DNA of 64,000 nucleotides from Zygnema cylindricum (taxonomy: Eukaryota > Streptophyta > Zygnematophyceae > Zygnematales > Zygnemataceae): contig JBBHKE010001784.1 of NCBI GenBank assembly GCA_037447655.1, forward strand, positions 1 through 64,000. The letters are read 5' to 3'. Positions 12,038 to 23,020 of this stretch are shown in pieces. The first letter of the stretch is position 1. Every line of letters starts with the position of its first letter. The notes under the pieces were generated by a model. That model did not search any database. It was not told the DNA's origin and saw nothing but the letters and a program-made list of their open reading frames with translations. A program made the position numbers and the translations under genes.

Positions 12038-12399
12038 ATTTCTTCAAACCCGACGGACATTGCTCCTTGGCACCTTCTTTTTATGTTCTCTCTTTGGGTC
12101 CTAGTCCTTCCCGGTCGTGGAGGGGGTAGTGGGGCTATGGAAACTATGGCGCGTTGTCGGCGATTCATTCGTGGTGATTGGAAGGCCCTACAAGCCGAGC
12201 ATGAGGATCGGGTATAGAGCACCTCTTTCATACCACGTCGCCCACCTAAGCCATCAGATGTCCTACCTCTTATCGTGGAGCAATTCACTTAGGCCGTGTT
12301 GGTGAGCTTTCTCGAGCGGTTCAGGCCCTACAGCCATTCACCCTTGCCCCCCGATCTTCTTCCACTATTGAGGTCCTTTAAGCTCTCCACCCCCCTGCA

Positions 12400-13392
12400 C
12401 GTTCTCCTTTACCCCCTTCCATCCACGCCTTTGAGCCTCCTAAGAGTTTTACTTTAGATAGGGAGGTTTTTATTAAGGCACTTAGCTCTTCTCCTCATCT
12501 TTCAGCGGGGGGCCCTTCAGGCACAGTTTATGAGTTGTTTCGCGATGTTTTGCCCCCTGAATCGGGTGCTTGGGGGTTTGATGTGTTTTTTCGAGTATGT
12601 TCTCTTATAGCTAGTGGGGATGTGCCCCCACGGATTTTTGATCTTCTCACGGCATCTCGCCTGGTGGCAATCGCCAAACCTAACGGAGGGATCCGCCTTA
12701 TTGCCGTGGGAGAGGTTTTATACCGATTGGTGGCTCGTGCGATATGTCTCCATCTCCAACCAGTTTTCTATGATTATTTCTCTCCCCATCAGTTTGGAGT
12801 GGCCACGAGAGGAGGTTGTGAGGCCGTGGTCCACGGGATTCGGGCTTTGTTGGATGTACATCCAAATTGGTTGGTCCTTTAGGTCGACGTTTCCAATGCA
12901 TTCAATACGGTGGATCGGAACGTGATTTTTTCAGAGCTTATGGCGGCTCCATCTCCAATTGTCCAATTATTCCCTTTTGTGAGGGCTTTCTATTCTTCGG
13001 CAAACAGCTTTTCCTTTTCGACCAACTCTGATCTCATTCCACTCTCCTCTGCGAATGGCACTCGCCAAGGCGACCCTCTGGGCAGACCTTTGTTCGCCCT
13101 TGCCCATTATCGGGCCCTTCGTGCTTCCGCAACCGCTTTCCCTTCTTGCCTTTTCCCTTCGATTGCAGATGATACGCACATTATTGGGCTTTTTTTCAAG
13201 CAGAAGACGGCATACGAGATTTTTAAGGAACGTTTAGCCGAACTCAACCTTTCAATCCAACCTTCAAAATGTGTTATTTGGTCTCCTCATGAAATTCCAC
13301 CTTCCTTTACCCCCCCTCTTGGTTTTCAAACCCCTTATCTTTCCGATGGCATTCGTGTGCTAGGTTGCCCCGTTGGTTCGATACTTTCGTGA
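12400..13392 (+). pseudogene. LINE reverse transcriptase domain
   Basis: The domain shows LSAGGPSGTVYELF, PNGGIRLIAVGEVLYRL, HQFGVATRGG, then VDVSNAFNTV (palm Asp), NGTRQGDPLG, and IADDTHIIG in place of the usual FADD/YADD box, followed by LNLSIQPSKC. Two stops interrupt it. The TAG at 12880-12882 stands just before VDVSNAFN, where the family normally has Gln, so it is compatible with a single C-to-T change. A 24-base sequencing-adapter string replaces the codons between IADDTHIIG and KERLAEL without changing the spacing. The frame shifts by one base near 13380 after LGCPVGS. Confidence 0.88.
13190..13220 (+). other. Illumina P7 adapter string in the assembly
   Basis: A T-run (13190-13196) followed by CAAG and then CAGAAGACGGCATACGAGAT (13201-13220) is an exact match to the 24-base P7 flow-cell adapter, including the poly-T expected from reverse-complemented read-through. 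Translations of this string (FFKQKTAYEI) are a well-known database artefact. This is not biological sequence. Confidence 0.97.
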
Positions 13393-14078
13393 CCCAATTC
13401 CTTGATGATGTGATACAGACAAATTTGGCCCAAGTGGACGACCTTCCTCACCTTCACGATCCCCAAGTGGTTTTTGCTATGTTAACCAAGTGTTTTCCCC
13501 ACCGCCCTTCTTACCTCACTCGTACTTCCCCTCCCACCTCGACGTTTGTCTCCTCTCTTTCGACATTTGACGATCGCCTCATGGACGTCTTCCACACTCC
13601 ATTAGGTCGTCGGGCATTCGATCGCGATTCCGAGCCCTCAGCCCGCATTCAGGCTTCCCTCCATGTATCTGTCGGGTTGTTGGGTCAATTATCGACTGCT
13701 CGTGTTGCTCCCGCTGCCTATGTGGGAAGTTGGTGCCTTATTTCCTTTACCTTTGTTTCCCGTTTTTTGGCAGGGGACACCCCTGTTCTAGCTACTGTGG
13801 TCCCACGTGTTTCAGACAGTGTGTTAGCGTTCCAACGGACTCTATTGGACGCGTCACGTTCTCTTCCTCCCCATGCCCTAGTGGATGTGCCGATTTTCTC
13901 CACCTTGGTTACCACATTTGCTGAGCATGTCCAGGAATCAATTTCCGATCGGGTTGTCGCCGCCATGAAAACTGACCTTCTCAAGGCGCTTCCCTGTGAT
14001 TCTTCACGTGTCCGTCTTCTCTCTAAAACTCTGAGACCTCCATTGGCCCTCAGAGTATGCAGATCCAAAAGAAGCTAA
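13365..14078 (+). pseudogene. LINE post-RT region, part 1
   Basis: Continuous 237-codon frame following the RT with a one-base shift. Its content (DTFVTQFLDD, FAMLTKCFPHRPSYLTR, and a long segment ending LSKTLRPPLAL) is typical of the poorly conserved region downstream of RT in these LINEs. Coding sequence stops where the reversed LTR begins near 14055; the last dozen codons belong to the LTR. Confidence 0.75.
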
Positions 14079-15204
14079 TCTAGATAGTGCCGACTCCAAG
14101 TTGATATAAACCCAAATGACTGACCCCTTGACAGTCAGAACCCCAATATAGATTCACCCCTGTGAAATAACACTTTCTGTGTGCTCAGTTCCACCACAGA
14201 ATGCAAAGTTAGAATATGAGATTTGGACACATTCACCCACTTTGACTTTCCCTTAGAAATGCAGCCACCCTGAGAGACAAAAACTCTGGCCGACTACACC
14301 CCTGTGTAGCCTGGACTCCCCTGAGTCTGCAGCAAAAAGAGTATGTGAAAATGGTCAGCTGAATTGATAGTTATGGCTGGCCAAAGTTTGCCATTTATAC
14401 AGGGTGATCTCTGTGAGAGGCAGCTACCTACCCAAAATTTTCTAAGTCCTATTCCCTCTCTTAAACTCTATCTACTGAGGTACGGCACCAATCAAATTAC
14501 TGTGTCGTACAGAAAAGTACAGGTGTCGGTGTACTTTCTATACGGCCATTGTACAACATGGCCAAAATGTCGACACGTGTCAAATCAAGATTAGTTCCTG
14601 TAATCTCCGGAATTCCCGTAATCCAATGTTATCACGCCACGTGTTATATGACGTGGCAAAGACCGTAAAACGCCAAAAAGTGCCTTTTCCGTGATCGCGG
14701 CGCGTACCGCAGCCGTCCGATCAAAACCGGCTATAATCCTAGCCGCTGAAATTTGACGCGCGGTATTTGTTTCGCTATCGAAACAAATGCGCGGTATCCA
14801 TTCTCTCCCCATACCGTACTTCCTACTAAATCAAACTGTATCTATGTACTAAGTATCTATTCGCCGTTAAACGAATTAATCTACACTTAACAATTTATAT
14901 ATTTATTTAACTCTATATATCGTAATATGTGTCCTAGATTTAACGGCTAGAGCTAACGGCTAATGCGAATTGACGGACGGCAGGTACCAGGATCAATTCC
15001 TGGGTCCGTCAACTAACTTTTGGTAAGTCTACCTAATTTACACCCTGTCTTCTCTAGAGAGCTTAGGCAGCCATGGCTTTAGCTCCCTATCCAGCATTCA
15101 GTGACTACAACAAGTGTGGGGGCTTGGAGAGGGGAGTTAGAGACAGACCGCCTCAGCTCTTTTTCTATCCTAATACAGACCTAGAAAATACTCAAATATC
15201 AACA
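14055..15204 (-). repeat. Solo LTR of a copia relative, inserted in the LINE
   Basis: On the minus strand it starts TGTTGATATTTGAG (right edge 15204) and matches the LTRs of element 3 (56967-58120) block by block: AGAGCCATGGCTGCCTA-like text, the tRNA-like hairpin (near 14990), GCTGCAGACTCAGGGGAGTCC and GGAGTCGGCACTA. The last 25-30 bases of a normal LTR end are missing at the left edge. No internal retrotransposon sequence is attached. LINE coding sequence resumes on both sides. Confidence 0.85.
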
Positions 15205-15687
15205 CTCTCTTGTTGTGGACCAGGTTTTGGATCTTGGCTTTTGGCTACACCTATTTTGTCCACACTCTTATTCGGTGATATTTTTTTGGCAAACCCTTCT
15301 TCGGCTACGGTTGTTTGTCGGGCGGCTCGATATGTTGGGGTGGTCGCTCGTGACGCAGTTAAGGCGAAGGAGCGTGATTATGCTCACATGGACCCTATGG
15401 ACGACTTTATTCCGATGGCGGTCGAGATCTTTGGTTGTTTGGGTGTTGCAATGGACGAGTTTCTCCGTACTTGCGCTCGACGTGCTTTCGAGCGCCGAGG
15501 ACCTGGTAGCCCTCCTCCTTCGGTCCTTACATCTTTTTATCGTCAACGCTTATCTGTGGCTTTACAGCGAGGGCAGGCTTCTATTCTCCTCCGATCGGCT
15601 ATGTCGGTTATGGATCGCCGCCGTGTTCCGGACTTCTCTCAACGTGCTCCCCCAAGTTGGGGGGACTTACGCGGTTGCTTTTCATAG
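15205..15687 (+). pseudogene. LINE post-RT region, part 2 (C-terminus)
   Basis: Begins LSCCGPGFGSWLLATPI, matching the CGPGxGxWL segment of this LINE class. It runs open for 160 codons, through FYRQRLSVALQRGQASILLRSAMSVMDRR, to a TAG at 15685-15687. It is the other half of the coding sequence interrupted by the solo LTR. Confidence 0.75.
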
Positions 15688-17866
15688 ATGGATAATTGAG
15701 TTTGGGTTAGAGTTGTAGTTTTGGATTTGTGAGTTGCCGGGCTTTTCATTTTGGGTTTGGGTGTTTTTATTTGCCTTGTTGTTGTTCCCATTGCTCTCTT
15801 TAGTTTTTATTGCCCTGGTAGTTTTTATGTTTTGGCCATGCCACCCATTTGTACCCCCTAACTCAGATGGTTTACCATCGTGCTTTTAATTTATCCTGCC
15901 CCTCTTTATACGGTAGTAGAGGGATACGGTTACCACTTTTAGTGTTTCCAACTGTTTTCGCACATTTGACCTACCGTATGGTCCACCCTGTTAAACCCGA
16001 AAACAATATATGATTAATTTTAATCGGTCAACGAATTGAACTTTTGCGAAGTAACATTTTTGAGATTTGAACCAAGGTCCTAGCGTTGCGGCAAGTGTGG
16101 CAATCTTTTGGTCTGAGCAGCGAAGGCCTTAGTTCAAACATCTCCCAAAGTGCATCATCTTTTTATGATTCTGAGCTTCTAAGGGAGAACATTACGGAAC
16201 TCATGGAACTCGGTTCGACAGGTGGACAAAAGAGTATGCAAAGAAAACCTACCAATTCATCCTCATACCAAAACATATTCCTCCATTGACAGAAACACTC
16301 TTGAGAAAATCAAGTCAACACTCCGCCTTGGAAACTCAAACATTAACCAAAATTGAATTTTTAATTTCAACACAGTGACACATTGTCGCTTATTAATATG
16401 GGTATGCAAAAGCCCCATTGATTTTACGAATGTGCTCTGTGAAAAAAAATTATAACGATGAACTGATGCACAAACTAAACATATTATTACGATCGCCTTT
16501 CTCAACAATGCGCGTTGAAAGACATCGAAAAAAAATAAACCCTCCCAATTCTTCTCATCTCTGTTGACCCTTTCGATTCTCTATTACACTTTGTTTACCA
16601 TTACTTTCTATCACCACGGCCTCGACAAACTAAAGAAAGGAAACAAAAGAATAAAAGAACAAAATACCCTCACTGTGATTGAGTGTCGTCCACTGTAATA
16701 TGTTCTTTGTCTGACTCCGTCAGTTTGGAAGCGTTGTAAGGAAAACTTGAACCTGCCCCCATAAGGAAAAAAAAAAAAACAATCACCAATACCCACAACA
16801 AGAAATGAGAGGGTCATTACACTGCCGATATTTTACCCTCGTTTCGAGAGTGAATCATACATTTCGTACAACTTAGAGTAATCATAGATTGCGGTTTCTC
16901 ATAAAAGTGTACCGTTAACCCTCAACAGACAGTTCTCCGTGATAACCCTATTGAGTCTAAAACGGAGAATCTTCTAATTATTTGAGAATGCTCAATCAAG
17001 CACGATTGCAACCAACTGAAAGACAAGCAGCCCCATGTCCTTCCCTTTCCCTCTCCCCCGTCCTCCCCTTCCTCTCCCCCTTCCCCTCCCCCTGGCCTCC
17101 TCACTCCCTCTCCCGAAGTAAGTCAAATGCCTATTAACATGGGTACAACTATCAATGTAGACATACCCTCATTGATGGAGCTCAAATGACCCGTAAACCT
17201 GTGTGTTCTATGTCAAAAGGACTACACTGTTCTCCGTTATTGGCTTAAAATGGTTGGACCATAATACCCAAGAGGGTATTGGGAAAAAGAGGCCTGCCAT
17301 ATTCACAAGCAACAACTATTTATCCACGCCATTTTATGTTGCATTAGGAAAAAGAGGCCATCTTGAAGGACACTATCCATGGCTGTTATACTTGATCTCT
17401 CTAATTCGAGTGAGGGTTCTTTTGACCTGAAATCATAAATTGCTGTTAAAAACACTATTTAGTTAAGTTCCCCATGTTTAGCCGTGTTGCAAAACAAATT
17501 TAGTGTAGTTAATTTATAAAGTGTTAACGCTAATGATTCACCAACCCTAACAGTGATGTGCGGTGTACTATGCCCCAAAGTTATGAAGCCGAGCGTTGTG
17601 GGAATCTCACACTGGTAAGTTTTGCTACTACAATAGTGCAGTAATATATTAGCTATATAGCTCAGGATTGTACAATAACTTTAGATAGTAGTAGTACGGT
17701 GACTGAAAGTAGCTATTGTTACGACTTTACTGCACGATATTTTTCCTCCTCCAAAATTCAGTGCAAAAGGGACCTCTAATCTACCGAACTTTTGCCAGAA
17801 GGCAATTTGCTTTGCAAATCCAGCTTCACACATGCCAAAAAGAGACGCAAGCAATGTCTTTTTAGT
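15688..17866. other. Intergenic DNA, no gene recognised
   Basis: The first 270 bases are T/G-rich and probably the LINE 3' end. After that I see no domain-bearing frame. A CCCTCTCCCC-type pyrimidine tract lies at about 17040-17115. Near 17500-17570 a degraded inverted-repeat-element end (AACGCTAATGATTC..GCGGTGTAC) may be present. Confidence 0.4.
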
Positions 17867-20800
17867 TTACCATTGTTTTCTGTTTAGAAACACCTGTGTA
17901 CACGACATAAGTTTCTTAACAAACTGGCGACAGGAATCCACTGTCTTATTGTGTGTATTGACTATCTTTTTCCATACTGTCTTTGCTACTTCACTAAAAT
18001 TGTGGGAATGAAGATTTTCAGTGTGAAACTGAAAATCAACGTGCAGCAAGTCACTCCACCAGAAATTATACAATTGATTCTACTTTTGTACTTACATTAA
18101 TAACTCCTTTAAAAATGCCAGAAAGGTGTATCATGAAGCAAACTAATCATTGAAGCAATGTACAAAACAGGGGTAAATAATACGGTCTTTTATGTTCACC
18201 TTCATTGAGAAAGTGTTTATGCAAAAACGCCAGAGTAGCACGACTTGTGACAAGTCGTGTTGCGGCTCCTCCTAGCTCTCCTGAAGCCCTGAAAAAATCG
18301 CACTAACCACCTCAATGTCAATACTGATTTCCATGGCCATTCGAACACCAAAACTTGCTTCGAAATGTTCTCCCAGTTCCAATTCACATGGTTCATTCCA
18401 AGTACAATTCCGATATTGATTCCGGTTCAAAATTCCAATTCCAAAATCCACTTCTGATACCAACTTCTTTCCTTTGACTTTAGTCTCAAATCAAACCTGG
18501 ATTCCATTCTTAATCACGAACTTTCACTTCCAAACATCATTTCAATTCTTAACACAATCCAAAATTTTCACTTCTGAAATTCCTATCAGAGGTATGTAAA
18601 ATGTATGTATGCATGTGAGTGTTGCAAAAAGCGTCTGTCGGTGTGAAATGTTTATTTTCAGAAAGTATTATCGTTATTAATATTGCTTATTGAACCTATA
18701 ATTTTCACTTACCCAGTTTTCTTAGTGATAGCTGGCAGAATAAGAGGCAAGTCCGAAAAGTCCTGATGTCGAGCTCCCTACAAAAATCCCAGAGCGCCCA
18801 AAAGATGCCCAAAAAAACAATTTCAATATAGTTATGCTTGTTTGTTTGAACAAAGGGTAAAAGTCCCAGTTGTCACCTCACTGTGATAATATGTTGTCAG
18901 TGCTCGTCAACATTTTGTAGTGGAATCCGATTTTGATTTGTGTTTTTAAGAAAAAAAATAACAGCAATTACGGTGCAAAGTAGTTAAATTCCTGCATGAA
19001 AAGAATCGGCTTAGTGCTAAAGGTCTTAGAGATACATGCTCCTTTTCAAGCCTCAACGACTTCAGTATGAAAAAGCGATAGTTTCCACCCTAGGTGTTAT
19101 GTAAAGAAAAATTGTTCAATGACATACCTTGATGACTAGTACTTCAGTAACGAGTGGCTCATTTCCTCGATTTGCGGAATTTCTTGATTGCAAAACCTTA
19201 TTGCGAGCATTTTTCAGCTTGATCCCACCAAAATCGGACGCATTGATGGCCAGTAAAGGGCGGGAAGCAGCAGTTATTTTCACACCTGCCTGTTCAGATG
19301 ACATAGTTACCAATCAATATGTCAAAGAGAATTTCCCAAAATGTCAATCTTTTAAATTGAAACCTTTTGACAGATCAACTCCGTAAACAAAGCTTGAGTT
19401 TCCACTAGGAAGCTTTCTTGCTGTCCACTCTTCAAAAGGCTAGACAGGGTAGACAGAAATCCTAAACACACGGCTCTATTCGACATTACGGCAAACTTTT
19501 TAGTAGAGCCATGGAAAAAGGTAGAGAAAAACATACATCGACGATAGGTGTCCACCATGCATCAAGAGAGACGCATGTAACAACTCGAGTCTCTGATTCG
19601 GCAAGGAGAGCACCAGTCACTCCTCCAAATGAATGTCCACAAACTGCCACTAGATCCATGTTCAGACGACCATTAAACATGCTGGCCAATACCCTTTCCT
19701 TTCCTCTGACAGCATTTTCAGAGTCTGGAATATTGCCATTATTCATATTGTCCAGCAATCGCAAAATTGCTTGTATTTCTGCCACTCGCTGCAAAAAACA
19801 CAAAGAACTTGCAGATTTTGGAAGACGGAATGGGCTTGTAGTAATTATGACCTGAACTCGACTAGCTTGACAATGACTGATTAGACATCGCTCATGAAGA
19901 ATCCTTTAAAGTGGTCCTGGGGCTCATAGTCCTTGCAGTACGAGCAATTTGTGAATAGCGTGGATAGGATTGATTAAGTGTATTAATGTTACTTCTCAAA
20001 ACCATAGCTGTAAGAGTTGCTGTTAAAAGTCAGGAGTTCGTCTAAATAAGTTTACAATAAATAGTGTAGGACTACTACCTATGCAAATATAAATTCTTGA
20101 TCAGCATAAAGCAGTTGACAGCTTAGAGAGATAGCTTTCAATTGTGTTATTCTGAACTAGAAACCCAGAATATAGAACAATGAACTCGTCCTGAAAGTCT
20201 ACTTTTACAAGTACATACTTTGTGCAGCCAGCTGCAAGATACCACCAATACAGACTACCGTTATTGGTGTGGGTTTTCCCTGTTTGTGCATTAAGAATTT
20301 TGATGATGCTCACCATAATATTTCTGTAAGGGGCTCCCCATCCAAAAAAGTAAATCAACTTTACTTAAAAAGACCCAATTAAGGAGAAGTATGCTATAAA
20401 TGGTAGCCAATTGTAACAGTCTCGCAGAGGGAAAAAAAAAAAAAACTACCTGCCGTTGTTGTCGAACTCGAATATCCAATGAGACTGCATCAATACTCAT
20501 AAAAGGAGAATGATAATGCCATTTGGTTTTTCCATCAGGACCAGTGGAACGAGCCATGGATGCCGACCCATCCAGATGCTCTGGCACAACGACCACTGCA
20601 AAGAAGCACATTTCAACTGAATTAAACATCACCACCTCACTGACCAAGAAAGTAGTAGATGGACATTCTCAGTTTTACGCCTTACCATAGCCATGTGACG
20701 CAAGGTCACAACAGATGGTACTATAAGTAGTCCGCATGCTCCACAATCCATGAGTGAATATAACAACAGGCATGCGCCCATCTCCTGTTGGACCTTTTCC

Positions 20801-22396
20801 TCCCTCCACATCTTTTGGCAAAGGGGGATTTGCAATGGACGCATTGATGATGGCTTGTGGAGCCATGAAGCCGAAACCGAGAACTGAAAACGGAACGTAA
20901 TAAAGACGAATGGCCGTGTGAGAGAGAGTGCAAGTCAGAAAATGTATTCCAGAACCATCTTATGCAAGACTCCTCATAAACTTGGACTTGGAACCTGCAC
21001 TTGTAGGAGAATTGGTGTAACTAAATTTGACAAAAAAGGGAAACCAGTGCAAATCACAAAGCTGGTCAACATACATCATCTGCACATCCACATGGCCTAA
21101 GAATAAGTTGGCAAGAAAAAGAAGTCTAACTGAAAGTCACCTGATGCTATCCCACACTTGAACTTGTTCCAAGCGTTGGTAGGAGGCACAGCCACAGTGC
21201 TGTAGCCATACATATACATAATATCCGGAAGCCACAGACGATTTCCATAGTCACCACACCTAAAAGTATCCAAAGCAGACCACTAATGATAAGGCAAGAA
21301 GCAAAATGAGTTAATTAATGCCTTTCCTTGTCACTAAATGAAGCCATATTCAACAGTCATATTTGACCAGCAACTAGGATGGTCAGTCTAGCAAATCAGG
21401 ATTGTCTTCCTCACTTCTCCAACCGACAAAGAATGCCGTTTTTAAATGATGCATTCCGATCCAAAATTCCTTTTTCAGCCAGCTACTCAGTCTCCTTGTA
21501 GTTGCTTTTAGTTGTTATAAAACATTTACAAGACATTTTTACATTTTCCGCATCCCATTCACTCATTTCTCCTGACAGTCTTAAGCCTGCATCGATAAGT
21601 CTTCAGTAAGCCTACATGAAAGCTTATCTTCAAGTTCTTAATAAAAATAATACAAATATGGAAAGTTGAAGACTTTACTCATCAAGTTGCAAATATTTTA
21701 GTCCATTAAAGTGTAAAAAAAAATGGAAAGGAAACCGGCATCAAACTTCCTAGCAGTGATAAAAACTGAATGTATCATAACCCAAAAAATTACTGAGAAA
21801 CTGAGAGATTGCCAACAATTTGCCACAGCTAATTTCAAGCTATTAAAATGTTAAGTCCAGACACTCTAAGTGACTAATAGAAAAGAGTACCGAATACGAT
21901 GGTAATCATCCGAACACGAGAATTTTACACCTTGAAAGTGATTTGAGAGAGGGATAATAAAGTCGAAAAAGATCAGTCGAATCACTCTTAATTGACAAAA
22001 AGGAAAAAAAAAAAAATGTATATATGTATATATATATATATATATATTAAACTCGACGGCAATAATTCAAAGGAGAAGCTTTTACACCTTGAAGGTGAAT
22101 TAACGGAGGGATAATAAACTCATAGAGATATTATTCCAGTCAATCTTAAGTGAAAAATAGGAAAAAATTACAGAGCTCGACAATAATCATCCAGAGGACA
22201 GGTTTTTACACCTTGTAGGTGATTTAGCAGAGGGATAATAAACTCGGAAGAGTGGAGGATGCGGCAAATCAGCCCCTGCCAGCTGTTCTTGCAGAGTGTG
22301 ACCTCTGTCGACAACATTCTGTGTTCCATGATTTCTGGTCAGTTCAAAGTCGGCCATAGAGACTTGGAGGGGACCGAGCGGATGTGGAAGACCCAT
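17867..22396 (-). CDS. Platelet-activating-factor acetylhydrolase-like lipase (PAF-AH / group VII PLA2 family), 7 exons
   Basis: Predicted alpha/beta-hydrolase that releases short or oxidised acyl chains from the sn-2 position of phospholipids. Minus-strand exons by GT-AG borders with consistent phase: 22396-22212, 21259-21141, 20883-20686, 20595-20450, 19788-19537, 19289-19128 and 18028-17894, running on to a TAA at 17867; about 400 residues. Family landmarks appear in order: GPLQVSMADFEL and LFRVYYPSAK, LWLPDIMYMYG, PVVIFTHGLWSMRTTYS, DLASHGY then VVPEHLDGSAS, the nucleophile elbow GHSFGG (Ser about 269), SLDAWWTPIVD (Asp about 292), RPLLAINASDF, and HSHNFSE (catalytic His 361 or 363; its spacing to NF differs by one from animal enzymes). 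The ATG is preceded by an in-frame TGA. No signal peptide is seen, so it is probably cytosolic like PAFAH2. The C-terminus is uncertain: a further in-phase block at about 17858-17690 (LASLFGMCEAGFAKQIAFWQKFG) resembles the family's C-terminal helix but would need a 36-base intron. Confidence 0.88.
21890..22245 (-). repeat. Triplicated exon 1 end and splice donor of the PAF-AH-like gene
   Basis: Three related copies of TTTTACACCTTG(A/T)AGGTGA..AGGGATAATAAA occur at about 21923, 22080 and 22204 (spacing 157 and 124). On the coding strand each reads LFR-YYPS-like residues followed by AAGGTGTAAAA, the exon 1 donor. The 22204 copy is the one used in the gene model. The two others lie in intron 1. 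Between copies are A-rich spacers and a (TA)n run at 22020-22046. Confidence 0.8.
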
Positions 22397-22803
22397 GGCT
22401 CCCTGTCAAGAGAAAGAAACTACAGAGGATGGAAAGGCGCTGTGAGACAGCAAAGAAACCAATTTCTTTGCTCTTGGCCGCTATTATGAAATTCTTGCAG
22501 GGCTATTACAAAAGAGGCCTCATTCTGACATTTTGTTTTTTTCGACTTACTTTGTCGGTGCAATGGGGGCGTGAGTCATCATTTCATTTCCCAATAGATC
22601 AGGCTCGGAAGCGGACTACAGTACTGTACAGTACAGTACTGTACTTTGGTCCACTCTGGGGTCCATGCAAACCACGTCTGACAAGCACGTGTCTTAAAAT
22701 GTAACTTTACTAAGAATCCAATATACATTTACCTTGCTATTATAGTTATGTTCGTTAATGTTAAAATAGGTAGAGACTAGAGACAGAGCACATTAAAGTA
22801 CAG

Positions 22804-23020
22804 TACACCGCCAATCGTTATTAGCGTGTAAGTTTTTTTAGCGTATACGAATAATTAGCGTGGTTTACGCTAATTGGGAATTTGGAAATTTTCGAATAAA
22901 TCGTCTATTCTAATTAAGAATTAGGGTTATTTTTAAATAGTGTGGATAATTATATTTGAGAATAAAAAAAAAAGCGGGACGGAATTAGCGTACACAACGC
23001 TAATAACGATTGGCGGTGTA
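22804..23020. mobile_element. 217-bp inverted-repeat element (family T1)
   Basis: Terminal inverted repeats TACACCGCCAATCGTTATTAGCGT (left, 22804) and the reverse complement ending GATTGGCGGTGTA (right, 23020). The interior is AT-rich with inward repeats of ATTAGCGT and no coding capacity. This is the founding copy for the T1 family described elsewhere in the window. No clear target duplication. Confidence 0.85.

Larger units (their letters stand above)
9567..12040 (-). mobile_element. Ty3/gypsy retrotransposon fragment
   Basis: Reading on the minus strand from about 12040 down to 9567: the end of a reverse transcriptase, decayed RNase H, then integrase in the gypsy order. No LTR could be recognised at either side. 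The 9567 edge coincides exactly with the end of the copia LTR and the 12040 edge lies at the start of a LINE, so both ends were lost. The composition is more GC-rich than the copia element beside it. Confidence 0.88.
12050..15687 (+). mobile_element. Non-LTR (LINE) retrotransposon, split by a solo LTR
   Basis: Plus-strand reverse-transcriptase element. The recognisable part starts near 12290 with a Gly-Glu-Leu-Ser-Arg-Ala segment, typical of the region just before the RT domain in this LINE type, and runs through RT (12400-13380) and a post-RT region (13365-14078). It resumes after the inserted LTR at 15205 with CGPGFGSWL and ends at 15687. There are in-frame stops near 12379 and at 12880-12882, and a frameshift near 13380. 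The 3' untranslated part is probably T-rich DNA up to about 15960; no poly-A tail was found. Confidence 0.82.

Noticed and set aside
12117-12290. Separate host gene upstream of the LINE RT
   Set aside because: The frame fragments fit the N-terminal flank of the LINE protein (Arg-rich segment leading into the GELSRA block) with frameshifts.
13718-14068. 116-codon minus-strand frame
   Set aside because: It is the antisense shadow of the LINE post-RT coding frame.
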